A DNA stretch of 64,000 nt from Clostridiales bacterium. Lineage in GTDB: Bacteria > Bacillota > Clostridia > Saccharofermentanales > DTU023. Position 1 is the stretch's first letter. Each line of letters starts with the position of its first letter. Made by a program: the position numbers and the translations under genes. The stretch spans positions 1 through 64,000 of the forward strand of contig SFFI01000004.1 of NCBI GenBank assembly GCA_004556925.1. The letters are read 5' to 3'. The notes beneath the pieces were generated by a model, which saw only the letters and a program-made list of their open reading frames with translations, was not told the DNA's origin and did no database searches. Below, one piece after another: positions 48,105-57,970 of the stretch.

Positions 48105-49916
48105 CTACTTAGTCCACAGTTTTTCCGAGGCTTTAAGGAAGGCTTTGAGCTCCTCCCCTCTCAATTCATCCTTAGCCAATAGCGCTAAGTAATAAGCATA
48201 TCGAAGCAGATCTTCTTGGTCTTCCTCACTGCGGCTGTCCAAGCTACTGTACAGAGGGTTATCCGTATTGACCAAGACCGTATGGTGTGGCTTAAGTTGG
48301 CCAGCCATTTCTTCCATGGTGGCCCTTTCCTCCTCAGGCACCAGCTTGGCATATATCTCCTGCATGTCCGCAAAACGTCTGGCTGCCTCGTCCTCAACCA
48401 GGCTGAGGAGGGGCGCTTCTGCCCCCTGGGCCTTTACTTGGCCTTCCAGATCGCTGAGCTTACTGACCTTCCTTAAACAATTGAGAAGGTCTTCTGCCAA
48501 GGCTTCACCAGGTCCTTCCTCATCCGGATGCGCCAAGGAGTCGGCCCGGATAAAGCGGTATTTGCCTTGACTTTGCGCCTCTATTTGGCTCATCCATTGC
48601 AGATCTAAACCCTTCTGCATGCGGAAAACGGCCTTGCCCTCTGCGTGCAGACGGTCGGTGTAAAGGTCTAGGCGGTGGTCGTTGTAAACATAGTAGATGG
48701 GGCCTTCTGCTTGGTCAGCCAGGGCCTGGAAACTGCCATCCACTTCTTCTAGGAGCAAGCAGGGCTTTACCTTATCTGCAAAGGCCACATTTTGCAGGCA
48801 TCCCAATTTAACGAAGTCTGCAATTTGAGGCCACATGGACTGGTAGCGATCGGGGTCATCCTGGTAGATTTCGGCCAACTTGTCCCCTACTTTAGATACA
48901 ATATGTTTTGAAAGTGCCCGGATAGTCTGGTCATTTTGCAGATAAGACCGTGAGACATTAAGGGGCAGGTCCGGACAATCCAAAGTGCCTTGCAGAAGGA
49001 AGAGAAAGTCTGGAATCATTTCGCGCAGGTCATCTGACACAAAGACTTGACGGCTGTAGATGAGGATTCGGTTGCTGAGCTCCAGATAGGGCCCTGTATA
49101 GGCCGGGAAATACAAGATGCCCTTGAGGCGGAAGGGGTAATCCAGGTTCAAGTGAATCCAAAAAAGAGGCTTAAGCTCTGTAGCAAAAGTCTTTTGGTAA
49201 AACTTAATGTAGTCTTCCTCACTAATCGCTTTAGCATTGCGAAGCCAAAGCGGCTCTGTATCATTCAGTTGCTCTGCCTCTTCCTCGTCCACCTGGAAAT
49301 AGATAGGATAGGGCATAAAACCGCAGTAGCGTTTTAGCAAGCCGCGTAGCTTGCTAGCACTGTAGGCTTTGCGGGCTTCAGCATCTAAATGCAGGATGAC
49401 ATCTGTGCCCACTTCGTCCCGCTTGCCCTCTGCCATCTGGTATTCCAAGCCATCCTTGCTCAGCCAAGAGACAGGCGCTGCCCCTGCCAAACAGGAAAGG
49501 CTTTGAATTTCTACCTGGTCAGCAACCATGAAGGCGGAATAAAAACCTAGGCCAAAGTGACCAATCACCGCTTGGCCGCCCCCTGCTCCTCCCTGGTACT
49601 TTTCCACATAGTCCACCAGGCCAGAGTAGGCAATTTGGTTGATATAGCGGTCAACCTCCTCAGCGGTCATGCCGATACCCTGGTCGCTGATGGTGAGCAT
49701 GTTCGCTTCCGTGTCCAACTTGACGTCAATCCGCAAAGCTTGGTCCGTAGCTGGCGCATCCCCCAGCAAGATAAGGTGCTTGCGCTTACTAATTGCATCA
49801 ACAGCGTTAGACACCAGTTCTCTTAGAAAAATCTCTTCTTCTGCATAGAGCCATTGTTTAATAATCGGAAAAATATTTTCCGATTCTACAGATAATTTAC
49901 CTGACTTAATATCCAT
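48105..49916 (-). CDS. htpG: Chaperone HtpG (Hsp90)
   Basis: ATP-dependent chaperone. From the ATG at 49916 (GAGGG seven bases upstream; the longer start at 49955 has none) it has 603 aa. The GHKL ATPase shows ELVSNAVDAI, ISDQGIGMT and GHFGLGFYSAFMVAD. The middle domain has the catalytic-loop Arg in LNVSRSYLQND, and a divergent C-terminal dimerisation domain follows. It is shorter than E. coli HtpG (624). No CIRCE element (TTAGCACTC) is found upstream. Confidence 0.96.
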   Translation of the reverse strand: MDIKSGKLSVESENIFPIIKQWLYAEEEIFLRELVSNAVDAISKRKHLILLGDAPATDQALRIDVKLDTEANMLTISDQGIGMTAEEVDRYINQIAYSGLVDYVEKYQGGAGGGQAVIGHFGLGFYSAFMVADQVEIQSLSCLAGAAPVSWLSKDGLEYQMAEGKRDEVGTDVILHLDAEARKAYSASKLRGLLKRYCGFMPYPIYFQVDEEEAEQLNDTEPLWLRNAKAISEEDYIKFYQKTFATELKPLFWIHLNLDYPFRLKGILYFPAYTGPYLELSNRILIYSRQVFVSDDLREMIPDFLFLLQGTLDCPDLPLNVSRSYLQNDQTIRALSKHIVSKVGDKLAEIYQDDPDRYQSMWPQIADFVKLGCLQNVAFADKVKPCLLLEEVDGSFQALADQAEGPIYYVYNDHRLDLYTDRLHAEGKAVFRMQKGLDLQWMSQIEAQSQGKYRFIRADSLAHPDEEGPGEALAEDLLNCLRKVSKLSDLEGQVKAQGAEAPLLSLVEDEAARRFADMQEIYAKLVPEEERATMEEMAGQLKPHHTVLVNTDNPLYSSLDSRSEEDQEDLLRYAYYLALLAKDELRGEELKAFLKASEKLWTK

Positions 49917-49940
49917 CACTTTACCCTCGCTTGAGTTCAT

Positions 49941-49987
49941 GCCATAATATGGCAATATAAGTGGCAGGCCAGTTGAGTCTGGCCTGC
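49941..49987 (-). promoter_or_regulatory. Two dyads in the htpG leader
   Basis: GCCATAATATGGC (49941-49953) and GCAGGCCAG/CTGGCCTGC (49964-49972 with 49979-49987) lie within 75 bp of the start. They could be operator sites or a structured 5' leader. The second one, read on the plus strand, is followed by TTTCC only. Confidence 0.45.
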
Positions 49988-50054
49988 TTTCCTAAGATAG
50001 CATAGTTTAGTTAGATCATGCACGAAACTAGCTTTGAATAAGAGGTAACCGTTA

Positions 50055-51230
50055 ATGAACCAATTTCGCCAAAATGATCCGTTTGCACCCCAAAGGCCCC
50101 AAGCAAGCAGGTCACAGGCAGGCGCAGCTCGTCCTCAAGGCCCTGGCCAGAGGCCTACCCGGCCACAAAATTCTGGTCCTCATGGACCTCAAGCAGGAGG
50201 GCCTCGTAACCCTCAAGCCCCCAGCAATGGTCAGCGCAGGCCGTCCATGCCTCCCAGATCTGGAGCAGGATCCAGGCCCCAACCTAGACCCCAGCCAGGG
50301 CCTAGACCTCAAGGTCCAGCCGGGTCTCAGCGCCCTCGAAACGTTAACGGCCATCCTCATGCTCCTTCGAGGATGCAGGGTCAACCCATGCCTCCCAGGC
50401 CCTATGCCGGACCTGGACAGCCTGGGCCTCAATCTAGGCAGCCTGGTCCCCCTCCCAAGAGGGGTAAGTCTGCTAAAAAACAAGCAGGACAAAACAAACA
50501 AGGCGGTGTTCCCCGCTGGGTCTTAATTTCGCTTGATATTGTCATTGTAGCCCTGGTTGCGGTAGGCCTTTTCTTCTTTTTAAAGCCTAAGTTTGACGAA
50601 AAAAATGCGGAAAAACTCTCTAAAGAAATTCTCAATAACTTAGATGCCCAGAAAACCCCCATTGAGGTGGAGGTTGCGAGAAACTTTGCCCCCGTGCAGG
50701 GCGAGCGCAATGAAGATTCCGTAGGCGTGGACTTTGTAGATAATAACCTGGACAATACCGATTCCGATTCGGTATCGCTGACCTATGTGGGCAAACTGGT
50801 TATCCCCAAAATCAAAGTGATTACCCCACTCTCTGAAGAGCAAGGTAGTGACCTGCTGGTTTCCCTGCGTTTTGGTTCTGGTATCCACTCCGGTGTTGGG
50901 ACACCTCTTGGCCAACCCGGCTTAACCACCATTTGGGGCCACCGTTTCCTTACTTCTGGCCGCGACTTTAACCGGCTCAATGAGATCGTGCCAGGCGACC
51001 AATTCTACATTGACTACCTGCCCACCAATACCCGCTACTACTATAATGTTTATCAACAAGACATTATTCCCCATACGGAGTTAACTGAACGGGTTTATGA
51101 GCATTTTGATGAAGACACTGTTGTCCTCATTACCTGCCACCCCCTGATCTACAACGAGCAAACCGAAAGACTTTTGGTTTATGCCAAGCCGGATCCAGAG
51201 CGGACAGGTCCTATTCCCGATAGCAATTAA
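50055..51230 (+). CDS. Sortase with a long proline-rich cytoplasmic N-terminus
   Basis: Transpeptidase that joins surface proteins to cell wall or pilin. Residues 1-150 are extremely rich in Pro, Gln, Gly and Arg. One membrane segment follows (WVLISLDIVIVALVAVGLFFF, about 156-176), then the sortase beta-barrel with the catalytic triad: His near 296 (TIWGHRFLTSG), Cys near 359 (VLITCHPL) and Arg near 372 (TERLLVYA). The N-terminal low-complexity region would be cytoplasmic, which is unusual. No sortase substrate or LPxTG protein is next to it. AGAGGT precedes the ATG. Confidence 0.92.
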   Translation: MNQFRQNDPFAPQRPQASRSQAGAARPQGPGQRPTRPQNSGPHGPQAGGPRNPQAPSNGQRRPSMPPRSGAGSRPQPRPQPGPRPQGPAGSQRPRNVNGHPHAPSRMQGQPMPPRPYAGPGQPGPQSRQPGPPPKRGKSAKKQAGQNKQGGVPRWVLISLDIVIVALVAVGLFFFLKPKFDEKNAEKLSKEILNNLDAQKTPIEVEVARNFAPVQGERNEDSVGVDFVDNNLDNTDSDSVSLTYVGKLVIPKIKVITPLSEEQGSDLLVSLRFGSGIHSGVGTPLGQPGLTTIWGHRFLTSGRDFNRLNEIVPGDQFYIDYLPTNTRYYYNVYQQDIIPHTELTERVYEHFDEDTVVLITCHPLIYNEQTERLLVYAKPDPERTGPIPDSN

Positions 51231-51256
51231 GTCTGCTAGGTCAATACCGCTAAACT

Positions 51257-51285
51257 AAAGGGGAGCTCACGAGAGCTCCCCTTTT
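51257..51285 (+). terminator. Terminator of the sortase gene
   Basis: AAAGGGGAGCTC (51257-51268), ACGA loop, GAGCTCCCCTTTT (51273-51285). Confidence 0.9.
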
Positions 51286-51323
51286 ACTTGTCCGTTTGAT
51301 ACTAGGCTAGTCAGTAACTGTGC

Positions 51324-51560
51324 TTAGGCAAAAAGTTCATCCAGGTTCAGTTCGTTTAAGATCTCACGCAGGATAGCTGCTTCTTCATGGGAAAGAGAAA
51401 CGCCCTTACTCATCTTGGCATGTTCAGGAGCCCAGTCACGAATGTCCAATTTAGCCTTATTATCGTTCCAGGAAACCATGTTGAGTTCCCTTTGCCAACC
51501 AGACTTGCTAGAGCTTAAAACGCCTAATTCTTTGCTTAACTCATATTTAAATTCTGCCAT
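51324..51560 (-). CDS. PC4/YdbC-type ssDNA-binding protein
   Basis: From the ATG at 51560 (AGGAGG upstream; the longer frame to 51653 is untypical) it has 78 aa. MAEFKYELSKELGVLSSS, WQRELNMVSWN and KLDIRDWAPEH match the YdbC family, bacterial relatives of the eukaryotic coactivator PC4 that bind single-stranded DNA as dimers. Monocistronic. Confidence 0.92.
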   Translation of the reverse strand: MAEFKYELSKELGVLSSSKSGWQRELNMVSWNDNKAKLDIRDWAPEHAKMSKGVSLSHEEAAILREILNELNLDELFA

Positions 51561-51769
51561 GTCTTTTCCCTCCTTGGGTTTATTTCTGCCAGGCCCTAGG
51601 GAGGGCTGGCGAAAAAGCTTCACGCTTACACTTTGCTCAGTAGAGAGCCGCATTGCCGATATTGTCAGAGCGGCTCGGTCTTGTCAAGGCCGCTAAAGTT
51701 AAAGCTCTGGCCGGTACCAGAGCTTCAAAAAGCCTGCTTTCAGGCTTAGAGACCTATTTTCTTGATAGC

Positions 51770-54181
51770 TTATTGCAGTTCCTGTTTATCCAAGTGCCAA
51801 ATTTCGTCTACATAATCCTGGATGGTGCGGTCAGAACTAAAGCGGCCTGAGTTGCAGATGTTGATCCAAGATTTTTGCAACCAAGTCTTTTCATCTTGGA
51901 AGGCTTCATGCGCGTCATAGCGCCGGTTGCGATAGTCCTTGAAGTCTCCTAAAACATAGTAGACATCAGCCCGTTCTGAAGGGCTACCCTTGAGCAGGGA
52001 CCGATAGAGTTCGGCAAACATACCTGAGTTGCCATCATCAAAAGTCCCATCCACTAGGCTATCCACAACCGCTTTCAAGCCTTCAATATTGGCGTACTGC
52101 CATTGAGAATTATAGTAATCTAGCGTAGCAGGGAAATCTTTCAGACGGGTTCCAAACATGAAGGCATTCTCTTCACCAACGGCCTCGGCAATTTCTAGGT
52201 TGGCCCCGTCCCAGGTTCCTAGGGTCAAGGCCCCGTTCATCATAAACTTCATATTACCTGTGCCAGAGGCTTCCTTGCCCACCGTAGAGATTTGCTCAGA
52301 AATATCGGAGGCAGGGAAAATCAGCTCCGCCTTGGAGACATTGTAGTTGGGAACAAAGTGTACCCGCATCAGCTGGTTGACCTCTGGATCTTGGTTCACT
52401 TTTTGGGCCAGCTCATTGATGAACTTAATAATCGCCTTGGCGCGGAAATAAGAAGGGGCAGATTTTGCGCCAAAAATGTAGGCTACAGGAGTATCTAAAA
52501 TCTTGTCTCCTGCCTTAATCCGGTTATAGCGGTCCAAAATTTCAAAAGCATTAAGCAGCTGGCGTTTGTATTCGTGTAAGCGTTTAACCTGGACATCAAA
52601 GAGGAACTCAGGATCAACTTGCATAGCAAAATGCTGATTGAGATAAGTCGCTAAGCGCTGCTTGTTTTGCTTTTTGATCTTCTGTAGCTGGTCTAAGACA
52701 CTGGCATCGGTTTTGTATTTCTCAAGGGTTTTCAGCTGGTCCAGATCAGTCACCCAGGCATCTGAGCCCAACAATTCCGTAAAGAGGTCAGACAAGTCTT
52801 GATTCGAGTTATAGAGCCAGCGGCGCGGCGTAACACCGTTGGTCTTATTGGTAAAACGCTTGGGCCAAAGCGCATAATAAGCGTGCAGGGTTTCATCTTT
52901 CAAAATTTGGCTGTGAAGCTTGGCCACACCATTGACCTTAAAAGCCGTGTAGACTGCCAGAGGGGCCATGTGAATGCGGTTATCATGGATTGGAGCCATC
53001 GCCTCAATTTCGAAGGCCTGCAGGCCCATATGCCTGGCTTCCTCACGGAATTGCTGGTCGATCTGTCTGATAATTTCCAGAATACGGGGGAAGAGGAATT
53101 GCGCGATGGAAATTTCCCATTTTTCTAAGGCCTCCGCCAAGATCGTGTGGTTGGTGTAGGCAAAGCATTGATGACAAATCTGCCAGGCCTCCTCCCAGCC
53201 TAGTCCATGCTCATCCATTAAGAGCCGCATAAGCTCAGGGATCGCAAAGACAGGGTGGGTATCGTTGAGCTGGAAGACGTGGTAGTCTGCAAACTGAGAG
53301 AAGTCATCACCATGATAGCGTTGGTATTCTTGGATAACACTTTGTAAAGAAGCCGACACAAAGAAATATTGCTGACGGACTCTCAAGACCTTGCCATCGT
53401 AGGAAGAATCATTGGGATAGAGAACACGGTTAATATCCTGTACCCGGTTACGCTCAATGACCGCGTCATCAAAGCGTTGCGAGTTAAAAAGGTTGTAGTC
53501 AAACTCTTGTAGAGGTTCTGGTTTCCAGAGACGGAGCACATTGATATTCTTTGTGCCATAGCCCGTTATGGGTAGGTCATAAGGTACCGCATAAACCTCT
53601 AAGTCTTGGTAGGAAACAGTACAGGCCAACTCTTCTCGCCTGCTGATAAAGGGATAGTCGCGTTCCATCCAAGAGTCAGGGTATTCTTTTTGGAAACCCT
53701 GCTCAAAATCTTGCTTGAAAAGACCATAGCGGTAAAGGATGCCATAGCCATTAACGGGATAGTCCAGGGTGGTGGAAGAGTCCAGGAAACAGGCAGCTAA
53801 CCGGCCCAGCCCTCCATTACCCAGGCCAGGATCCGTTTCTTCCTCTTCAAGATCTGCTAAGTCGTAGCCCAGTTGCCTACAAACCTCTTTGGCAGCATCA
53901 TAAATGCCTAGATTCAAGAGGTTGTTGGTGAGGCTGCGTCCTACCAGAAATTCCGCAGATAGATAATGGGCCTGGCGGGTTGTGGCATAGGATTTACGGC
54001 TCTTCTCCCAGCGCGGGGCTATAATTTCCATTACAGCCTTGGCCAAGCCAATCCAAATTTCTTGCTGGTTGGCTTCATTGAGTTCTTTACCGTATTCGGC
54101 ACGGATATGGGCAATAATTGCTTCTCGTAAAAAAGCTACCTGCTCATCCTTCGTTTTGAGGTTATGGGGATCTCTAGACAT
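51770..54181 (-). CDS. glgP: Glycogen/starch phosphorylase
   Basis: Releases glucose-1-phosphate from alpha-1,4-glucans with phosphate and PLP. The 803 residues contain GNGGLGRLAACFLDS, the PLP lysine region GTGNMKFMMNGALTLGTWDG and VHLRLHEYKRQLLNA-like VKRLHEYKRQLLNAF. Length is typical. The pullulanase at 59784 could debranch the same substrate. Glycogen synthesis genes are not in the window. Confidence 0.97.
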   Translation of the reverse strand: MSRDPHNLKTKDEQVAFLREAIIAHIRAEYGKELNEANQQEIWIGLAKAVMEIIAPRWEKSRKSYATTRQAHYLSAEFLVGRSLTNNLLNLGIYDAAKEVCRQLGYDLADLEEEETDPGLGNGGLGRLAACFLDSSTTLDYPVNGYGILYRYGLFKQDFEQGFQKEYPDSWMERDYPFISRREELACTVSYQDLEVYAVPYDLPITGYGTKNINVLRLWKPEPLQEFDYNLFNSQRFDDAVIERNRVQDINRVLYPNDSSYDGKVLRVRQQYFFVSASLQSVIQEYQRYHGDDFSQFADYHVFQLNDTHPVFAIPELMRLLMDEHGLGWEEAWQICHQCFAYTNHTILAEALEKWEISIAQFLFPRILEIIRQIDQQFREEARHMGLQAFEIEAMAPIHDNRIHMAPLAVYTAFKVNGVAKLHSQILKDETLHAYYALWPKRFTNKTNGVTPRRWLYNSNQDLSDLFTELLGSDAWVTDLDQLKTLEKYKTDASVLDQLQKIKKQNKQRLATYLNQHFAMQVDPEFLFDVQVKRLHEYKRQLLNAFEILDRYNRIKAGDKILDTPVAYIFGAKSAPSYFRAKAIIKFINELAQKVNQDPEVNQLMRVHFVPNYNVSKAELIFPASDISEQISTVGKEASGTGNMKFMMNGALTLGTWDGANLEIAEAVGEENAFMFGTRLKDFPATLDYYNSQWQYANIEGLKAVVDSLVDGTFDDGNSGMFAELYRSLLKGSPSERADVYYVLGDFKDYRNRRYDAHEAFQDEKTWLQKSWINICNSGRFSSDRTIQDYVDEIWHLDKQELQ

Positions 54182-54347
54182 ACTCTGTGCTCCTTTGTGT
54201 AAATAGCAGAAATATTATAGCTAAGCGTATGAGTAAGGGTCAAACGAGACGATCGGACGACAATTGTAGGCGCTTGCAGGTGTTTGTCGCAGGAAAATAC
54301 CCACTCCCAGGCCACTTTAGGGCATGCTAGGGCAAAGGAGCAAGTCC

Positions 54348-54833
54348 ATGTCTTTTAAGATTCTCAACTTATGTAGTCTGATCCTCCTACTTAATCTGGC
54401 CCGCGAAGATCTTCGCAGCCGACAAGTGGGCCTCTATAAAATTCTGCTTTTAAGTATTATTTCTTGGTTACAGTGGCTGAGCCAAGCAGGTAGAAGCCAA
54501 TCCTTTGGCCTAGCGATGGCTTCCAGCCTGGTCTTTTGTCTTTTGCTTGTCCTGGTAGAGGTCTTGGAAAAAGCCCAAGGGCGCTTTTATTTAGGCCCAG
54601 CTGACCTCCTGGTGCTTGCAGCCCTTGCGCCTCAGGCGGGCTTGTGGTCCTGTTTGGTCCTCGCGGCCCTGGCTTCTGTTTTTTGTCTTATCAGCATGGG
54701 CCTCTTAGCTCTGGCCACTCACTATTACCCCTGCCAAAAAACTAAGCCCGCAAAAAAGGGGCAAGACGGTCTGGCCTTGCCCCTACTACCCTTCTATTGT
54801 CTCGCTTGGCTACTCTTACCCTTGATCACTTAG
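54348..54833 (+). CDS. Prepilin-peptidase-like (A24) membrane protein
   Basis: Starts at the ATG at 54348 (AAAGGAG upstream); 161 aa. It has about five to six membrane segments. The two aspartates of A24 aspartyl peptidases are recognisable: Asp in NLAREDLRSRQV and Asp in LGPADLLVLAALA, where the usual GxGD reads GPAD. The end LPLLPFYCLAWLL matches the family's ALPFxPFLxxG. The N-terminal methylase/Cys domain of ComC/PilD is absent. It could process ComG-type pilins, which would fit the comEA gene, but no pilin lies nearby. Convergent with mltG; stops overlap by 4 bp. Confidence 0.68.
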   Translation: MSFKILNLCSLILLLNLAREDLRSRQVGLYKILLLSIISWLQWLSQAGRSQSFGLAMASSLVFCLLLVLVEVLEKAQGRFYLGPADLLVLAALAPQAGLWSCLVLAALASVFCLISMGLLALATHYYPCQKTKPAKKGQDGLALPLLPFYCLAWLLLPLIT

Positions 54834-56032
54834 CCTTCTTGGTCGTCTGTTGGTTCTTGGTCACCAAACTCTGGTGCTTCCTGACCTGCGTCGGCATACC
54901 ATTGGGCTGAGTAATACGCTATATTTGCCTCATGCTCCTCCAGGCTGGTCGCAAAGACGTTGTCGCCCTCGCCCGTTGCGCAGAAATACAGGTAGCTGTC
55001 TGCTCCTGGCCAGGAGTCATTGTTAGCCGGCCAGAGTACCCCCTCTATGGCCAAGGTTCCGGGATTATTAATTGGGCCTGGGGGCAAGCCAGCAAAACTA
55101 TATGTATTATATGCGTTATTCCTATATTTCACGAGGTCGGAACTTAAAGCCCAGGGAATGGGATCTAAGCCTTCCTCGCCCCGGAGGTAGTTAATGGTCG
55201 CACAGGATTCCATGGGCATTTGCTGGGCATAACGGTTGAGGAAGACCTTACCAATCTTGGACATTTCTTCAATATTACCTTCCTTTTGGACGATCGAGGC
55301 CAAATTCATGACTTCATCTAGGGTCATCCCCATGCTGGCAGCCTTTTCCTCATATTTGCCTGCCTTCAGTTTTTGCTCCGTATTATCCAAGAACAAACGC
55401 AATATTGAAAGCTCATCCAAGTTGGGGTCAAGCCAATAGGTATCAGGCCAGAGATAACCTTGCAAGATCCATTCCCGGTTAGAAGAGGCGGAGAGCTTGC
55501 GTACAAAGTCGTAATCCAAAAACTCATTGGGATTGCGAACCAGGCTATCCATGCGCTGGACATCTATGTTAAGGCCCGAGTCCACCATCTTTTTGCGCAT
55601 TTCCAGATAGGTCTCCCCTTCTACGAAGGTAATCTTCAAGGGCTTGGGTTGTCGGGTTAGGGCAAACATAATGGCATCATAGGACATATCAGGCAGGAGA
55701 TAGTGGGTCCCCGCCTGATAGCTACCGTTATAGCCATTAAACTTTGACATGAGTTTAAAAACCATGGGATTAGAGATAAAGCCTGCCTCTTCCAAGATGC
55801 CGGTAATATCATCTATATCAGAAGACCGAGGGATAAAAATGGGTATAGCCCCCGGCGTATCTTCCGTCACCAAGTTGCCGTCATTAGCTTCTGCCTCAGC
55901 AGACATCCTCCGGTAATCCTCGTCTTGCGAGCGGACATAGTTGTAGCCAAATAAAAAGCTAGCAAAAAGCACGGCAACAAGGCCTGCAATAATCAGGAGT
56001 AGAATTAAGGTTTTACTTATCTTACTTGCCAC
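54830..56032 (-). CDS. mltG: Endolytic murein transglycosylase MltG
   Basis: Cuts nascent glycan strands at the membrane. The 400 residues have an N-terminal anchor (LILLLIIAGLVAVLFASFLF), a LysM-like region (about 60-130) and a YceG catalytic domain with ITFVEGETYLEM, NLASIVQKEGNIEEM and KVFLNRYAQQMPMESCATIN. The first Glu of the common SIVEKE is Gln here, a variant I believe occurs in other homologues. An acidic C-terminal tail follows. Confidence 0.93.
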   Translation of the reverse strand: MASKISKTLILLLIIAGLVAVLFASFLFGYNYVRSQDEDYRRMSAEAEANDGNLVTEDTPGAIPIFIPRSSDIDDITGILEEAGFISNPMVFKLMSKFNGYNGSYQAGTHYLLPDMSYDAIMFALTRQPKPLKITFVEGETYLEMRKKMVDSGLNIDVQRMDSLVRNPNEFLDYDFVRKLSASSNREWILQGYLWPDTYWLDPNLDELSILRLFLDNTEQKLKAGKYEEKAASMGMTLDEVMNLASIVQKEGNIEEMSKIGKVFLNRYAQQMPMESCATINYLRGEEGLDPIPWALSSDLVKYRNNAYNTYSFAGLPPGPINNPGTLAIEGVLWPANNDSWPGADSYLYFCATGEGDNVFATSLEEHEANIAYYSAQWYADAGQEAPEFGDQEPTDDQEG

Positions 56033-56126
56033 AATAAACTCCTTCTCTGAGTGCTTGTGCTTTTAGCTGCATTATACAAGGCAGGGCCCAGTCTGTCCTC
56101 ACTTTGCTCAAGGAAAAGCAGCTTCC

Positions 56127-57965
56127 CTATTTTTTAGAGCTGTCTTTTAGCCTCTGCTTGGTATCGAGGATTTTCTTACGGAGGCGGAGATTGCTGGGTG
56201 TAAGCTCAATCATTTCCTCGTCCGAAATAAACTCCATGCTCTGTTCCAAGCTCATTTCTAGCGGGGGTGAAAGGCGTAAGGCTTCGTCCGATCCCGCAGC
56301 CCGCATGTTGGTTAACTGCTTCTTCTTGCAGACATTAACCTGGACATCCTCAGTCTGCATGGTCGTACCGATAATCATCCCTTCGTAGACTTGGGTACCC
56401 GGGCCAATGAAGAGCTCGCCACGGTCTTGGGCATTATGGAGACCATACTGGGTCGCCTCACCATCTTCAAAAGCCACAATCACACCATGGTTGCGGCCCA
56501 CACTCTCTCCTTTGACGGGAATATAGCCATCCAGAATAGAGGACATAAGCCCATTGCCCCGTGTGTCGTTCATGAATTGAGACCGGTAGCCAATCAATTG
56601 GCGGGAGGGGATGCGGAACTCCAAGCGAACCGAAGACTTAAAGGGCGGGTGCATGGCCAGCATTTCTGCCTTGCGGCGGCCCAGCCCCTCAATAACAGCA
56701 CCGGCGTATTCTTCGGCCACAGATACACTCAGTATTTCCTGGGGTTCCATCAAGACCCCGTCTATCTCCTTCTGCAAGATGTAGGGGCGGGAGACCTGAA
56801 ATTCATAGCCCTCACGCCGCATATTTTCGATCAAGATGGAAATGTGCAGCTCTCCCCTGCCCTTCACAATGAAGCTGTCTTCGCGGTCGGTATATTCCAG
56901 CCGCATGGCCACATTACGTAGCATTTCCTTTTCCAGGCGGTCCCGGATATGACGGGAGGTGACATAGGTGCCTTCGCGTCCGGCAAAAGGACTGTCGTTA
57001 ACTTGAAAGACCATGGCAATAGTAGGTTCTTCAATCTCTACAAAATCCAGGGCTTCCAAATGGTCTGGCTGGCAGATGGTGTCCCCAATCTGGACTTCTT
57101 CAATACCGCCTAAACAAACAATCTCTCCACTGCCGGCCGCATCTACCGGTTGCCGGCCTAGGCCTTGGAAGATAAAAACTTTAGTGATCTTTTCCGTGTG
57201 GACCTTACCGTCAGCTGAAGAGATCAAACTCACTTGATCCCCTGTCTTAAGGGTTCCTCTTTGAATGCGGCCAGTAGCCAATCTGCCTAGATAATTGTCA
57301 TAGTCAATGTTGGATACCAGCATCTGCAGGGGAGCGGTGTCGTCGCCTTTGGCATCTGGTATCGTCTCAACAATAGTATCCAAGATGGGGCGCATGTCAG
57401 CTTCTTTCAGAGTCTTTTCATCTAGCTGGTCTGGCAGTTCTCTAAAGGAGGCAGCTTTTTTGGCCGAGGCATAAAGAATAGGGAATTCAATTTGTTCGTC
57501 CGTAGCCCCCAAGTCCATAAAAAGTTCCAGGACCATATCCGCTACTTCACTGGGTCTGGCATCAGGCCTGTCAATCTTGTTGATAATAACAATCGTTTTG
57601 AGGTTCATGGCCAAAGCCTTGGCCAAGACAAAGCGCGTCTGAGGCATTGGCCCATCGAATGCATCCACCAAAAGAAGCACGCCATCCACCATTTTGAGGA
57701 CTCTTTCAACCTCACCAGAAAAGTCCGCGTGCCCAGGGGTGTCCACAATATTAATGCGGGTATCTCCGTAATGTATAGCTGTATTCTTAGCTAAAATCGT
57801 GATGCCCCTCTCCCGCTCGATCGCGTCAGAGTCCATCACTTGGTCGGGTAAGACTTCATCAGCCCGAAAGAGGCCGGAAGATTTAAGCAAGCCGTCTACC
57901 AGGGTCGTCTTCCCGTGGTCGACGTGTGCAACAATCGCAATATTACGTAATTTCTGAGTGTTCAT
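56127..57965 (-). CDS. typA: GTPase TypA/BipA
   Basis: Ribosome-binding translational GTPase involved in assembly and stress. The 612 residues have G1 AHVDHGKTT (14-22), RGITI, DTPGHADF, NKIDRPDA, then EF-G-like domains III and V and the TypA C-domain. Length is typical. It lies 5 bp after der, so the two are co-transcribed. Confidence 0.97.
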   Translation of the reverse strand: MNTQKLRNIAIVAHVDHGKTTLVDGLLKSSGLFRADEVLPDQVMDSDAIERERGITILAKNTAIHYGDTRINIVDTPGHADFSGEVERVLKMVDGVLLLVDAFDGPMPQTRFVLAKALAMNLKTIVIINKIDRPDARPSEVADMVLELFMDLGATDEQIEFPILYASAKKAASFRELPDQLDEKTLKEADMRPILDTIVETIPDAKGDDTAPLQMLVSNIDYDNYLGRLATGRIQRGTLKTGDQVSLISSADGKVHTEKITKVFIFQGLGRQPVDAAGSGEIVCLGGIEEVQIGDTICQPDHLEALDFVEIEEPTIAMVFQVNDSPFAGREGTYVTSRHIRDRLEKEMLRNVAMRLEYTDREDSFIVKGRGELHISILIENMRREGYEFQVSRPYILQKEIDGVLMEPQEILSVSVAEEYAGAVIEGLGRRKAEMLAMHPPFKSSVRLEFRIPSRQLIGYRSQFMNDTRGNGLMSSILDGYIPVKGESVGRNHGVIVAFEDGEATQYGLHNAQDRGELFIGPGTQVYEGMIIGTTMQTEDVQVNVCKKKQLTNMRAAGSDEALRLSPPLEMSLEQSMEFISDEEMIELTPSNLRLRKKILDTKQRLKDSSKK

Positions 57966-57970
57966 CTTGA

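Noticed and set aside
49917..49955. Longer HtpG start at 49955
   Set aside because: No ribosome site; GAGGG precedes the inner ATG, which matches the family's N-terminus.
50074..50526. Alternate-frame ORFs over the sortase N-terminus
   Set aside because: A product of the GC-rich, proline-coding repeats; the sortase frame alone continues into conserved domains.
55200..55320. MltG inactive because SIVEKE is SIVQKE
   Set aside because: I believe Gln occurs at this place in other MltG homologues; all other motifs are intact, so I do not claim loss of function.
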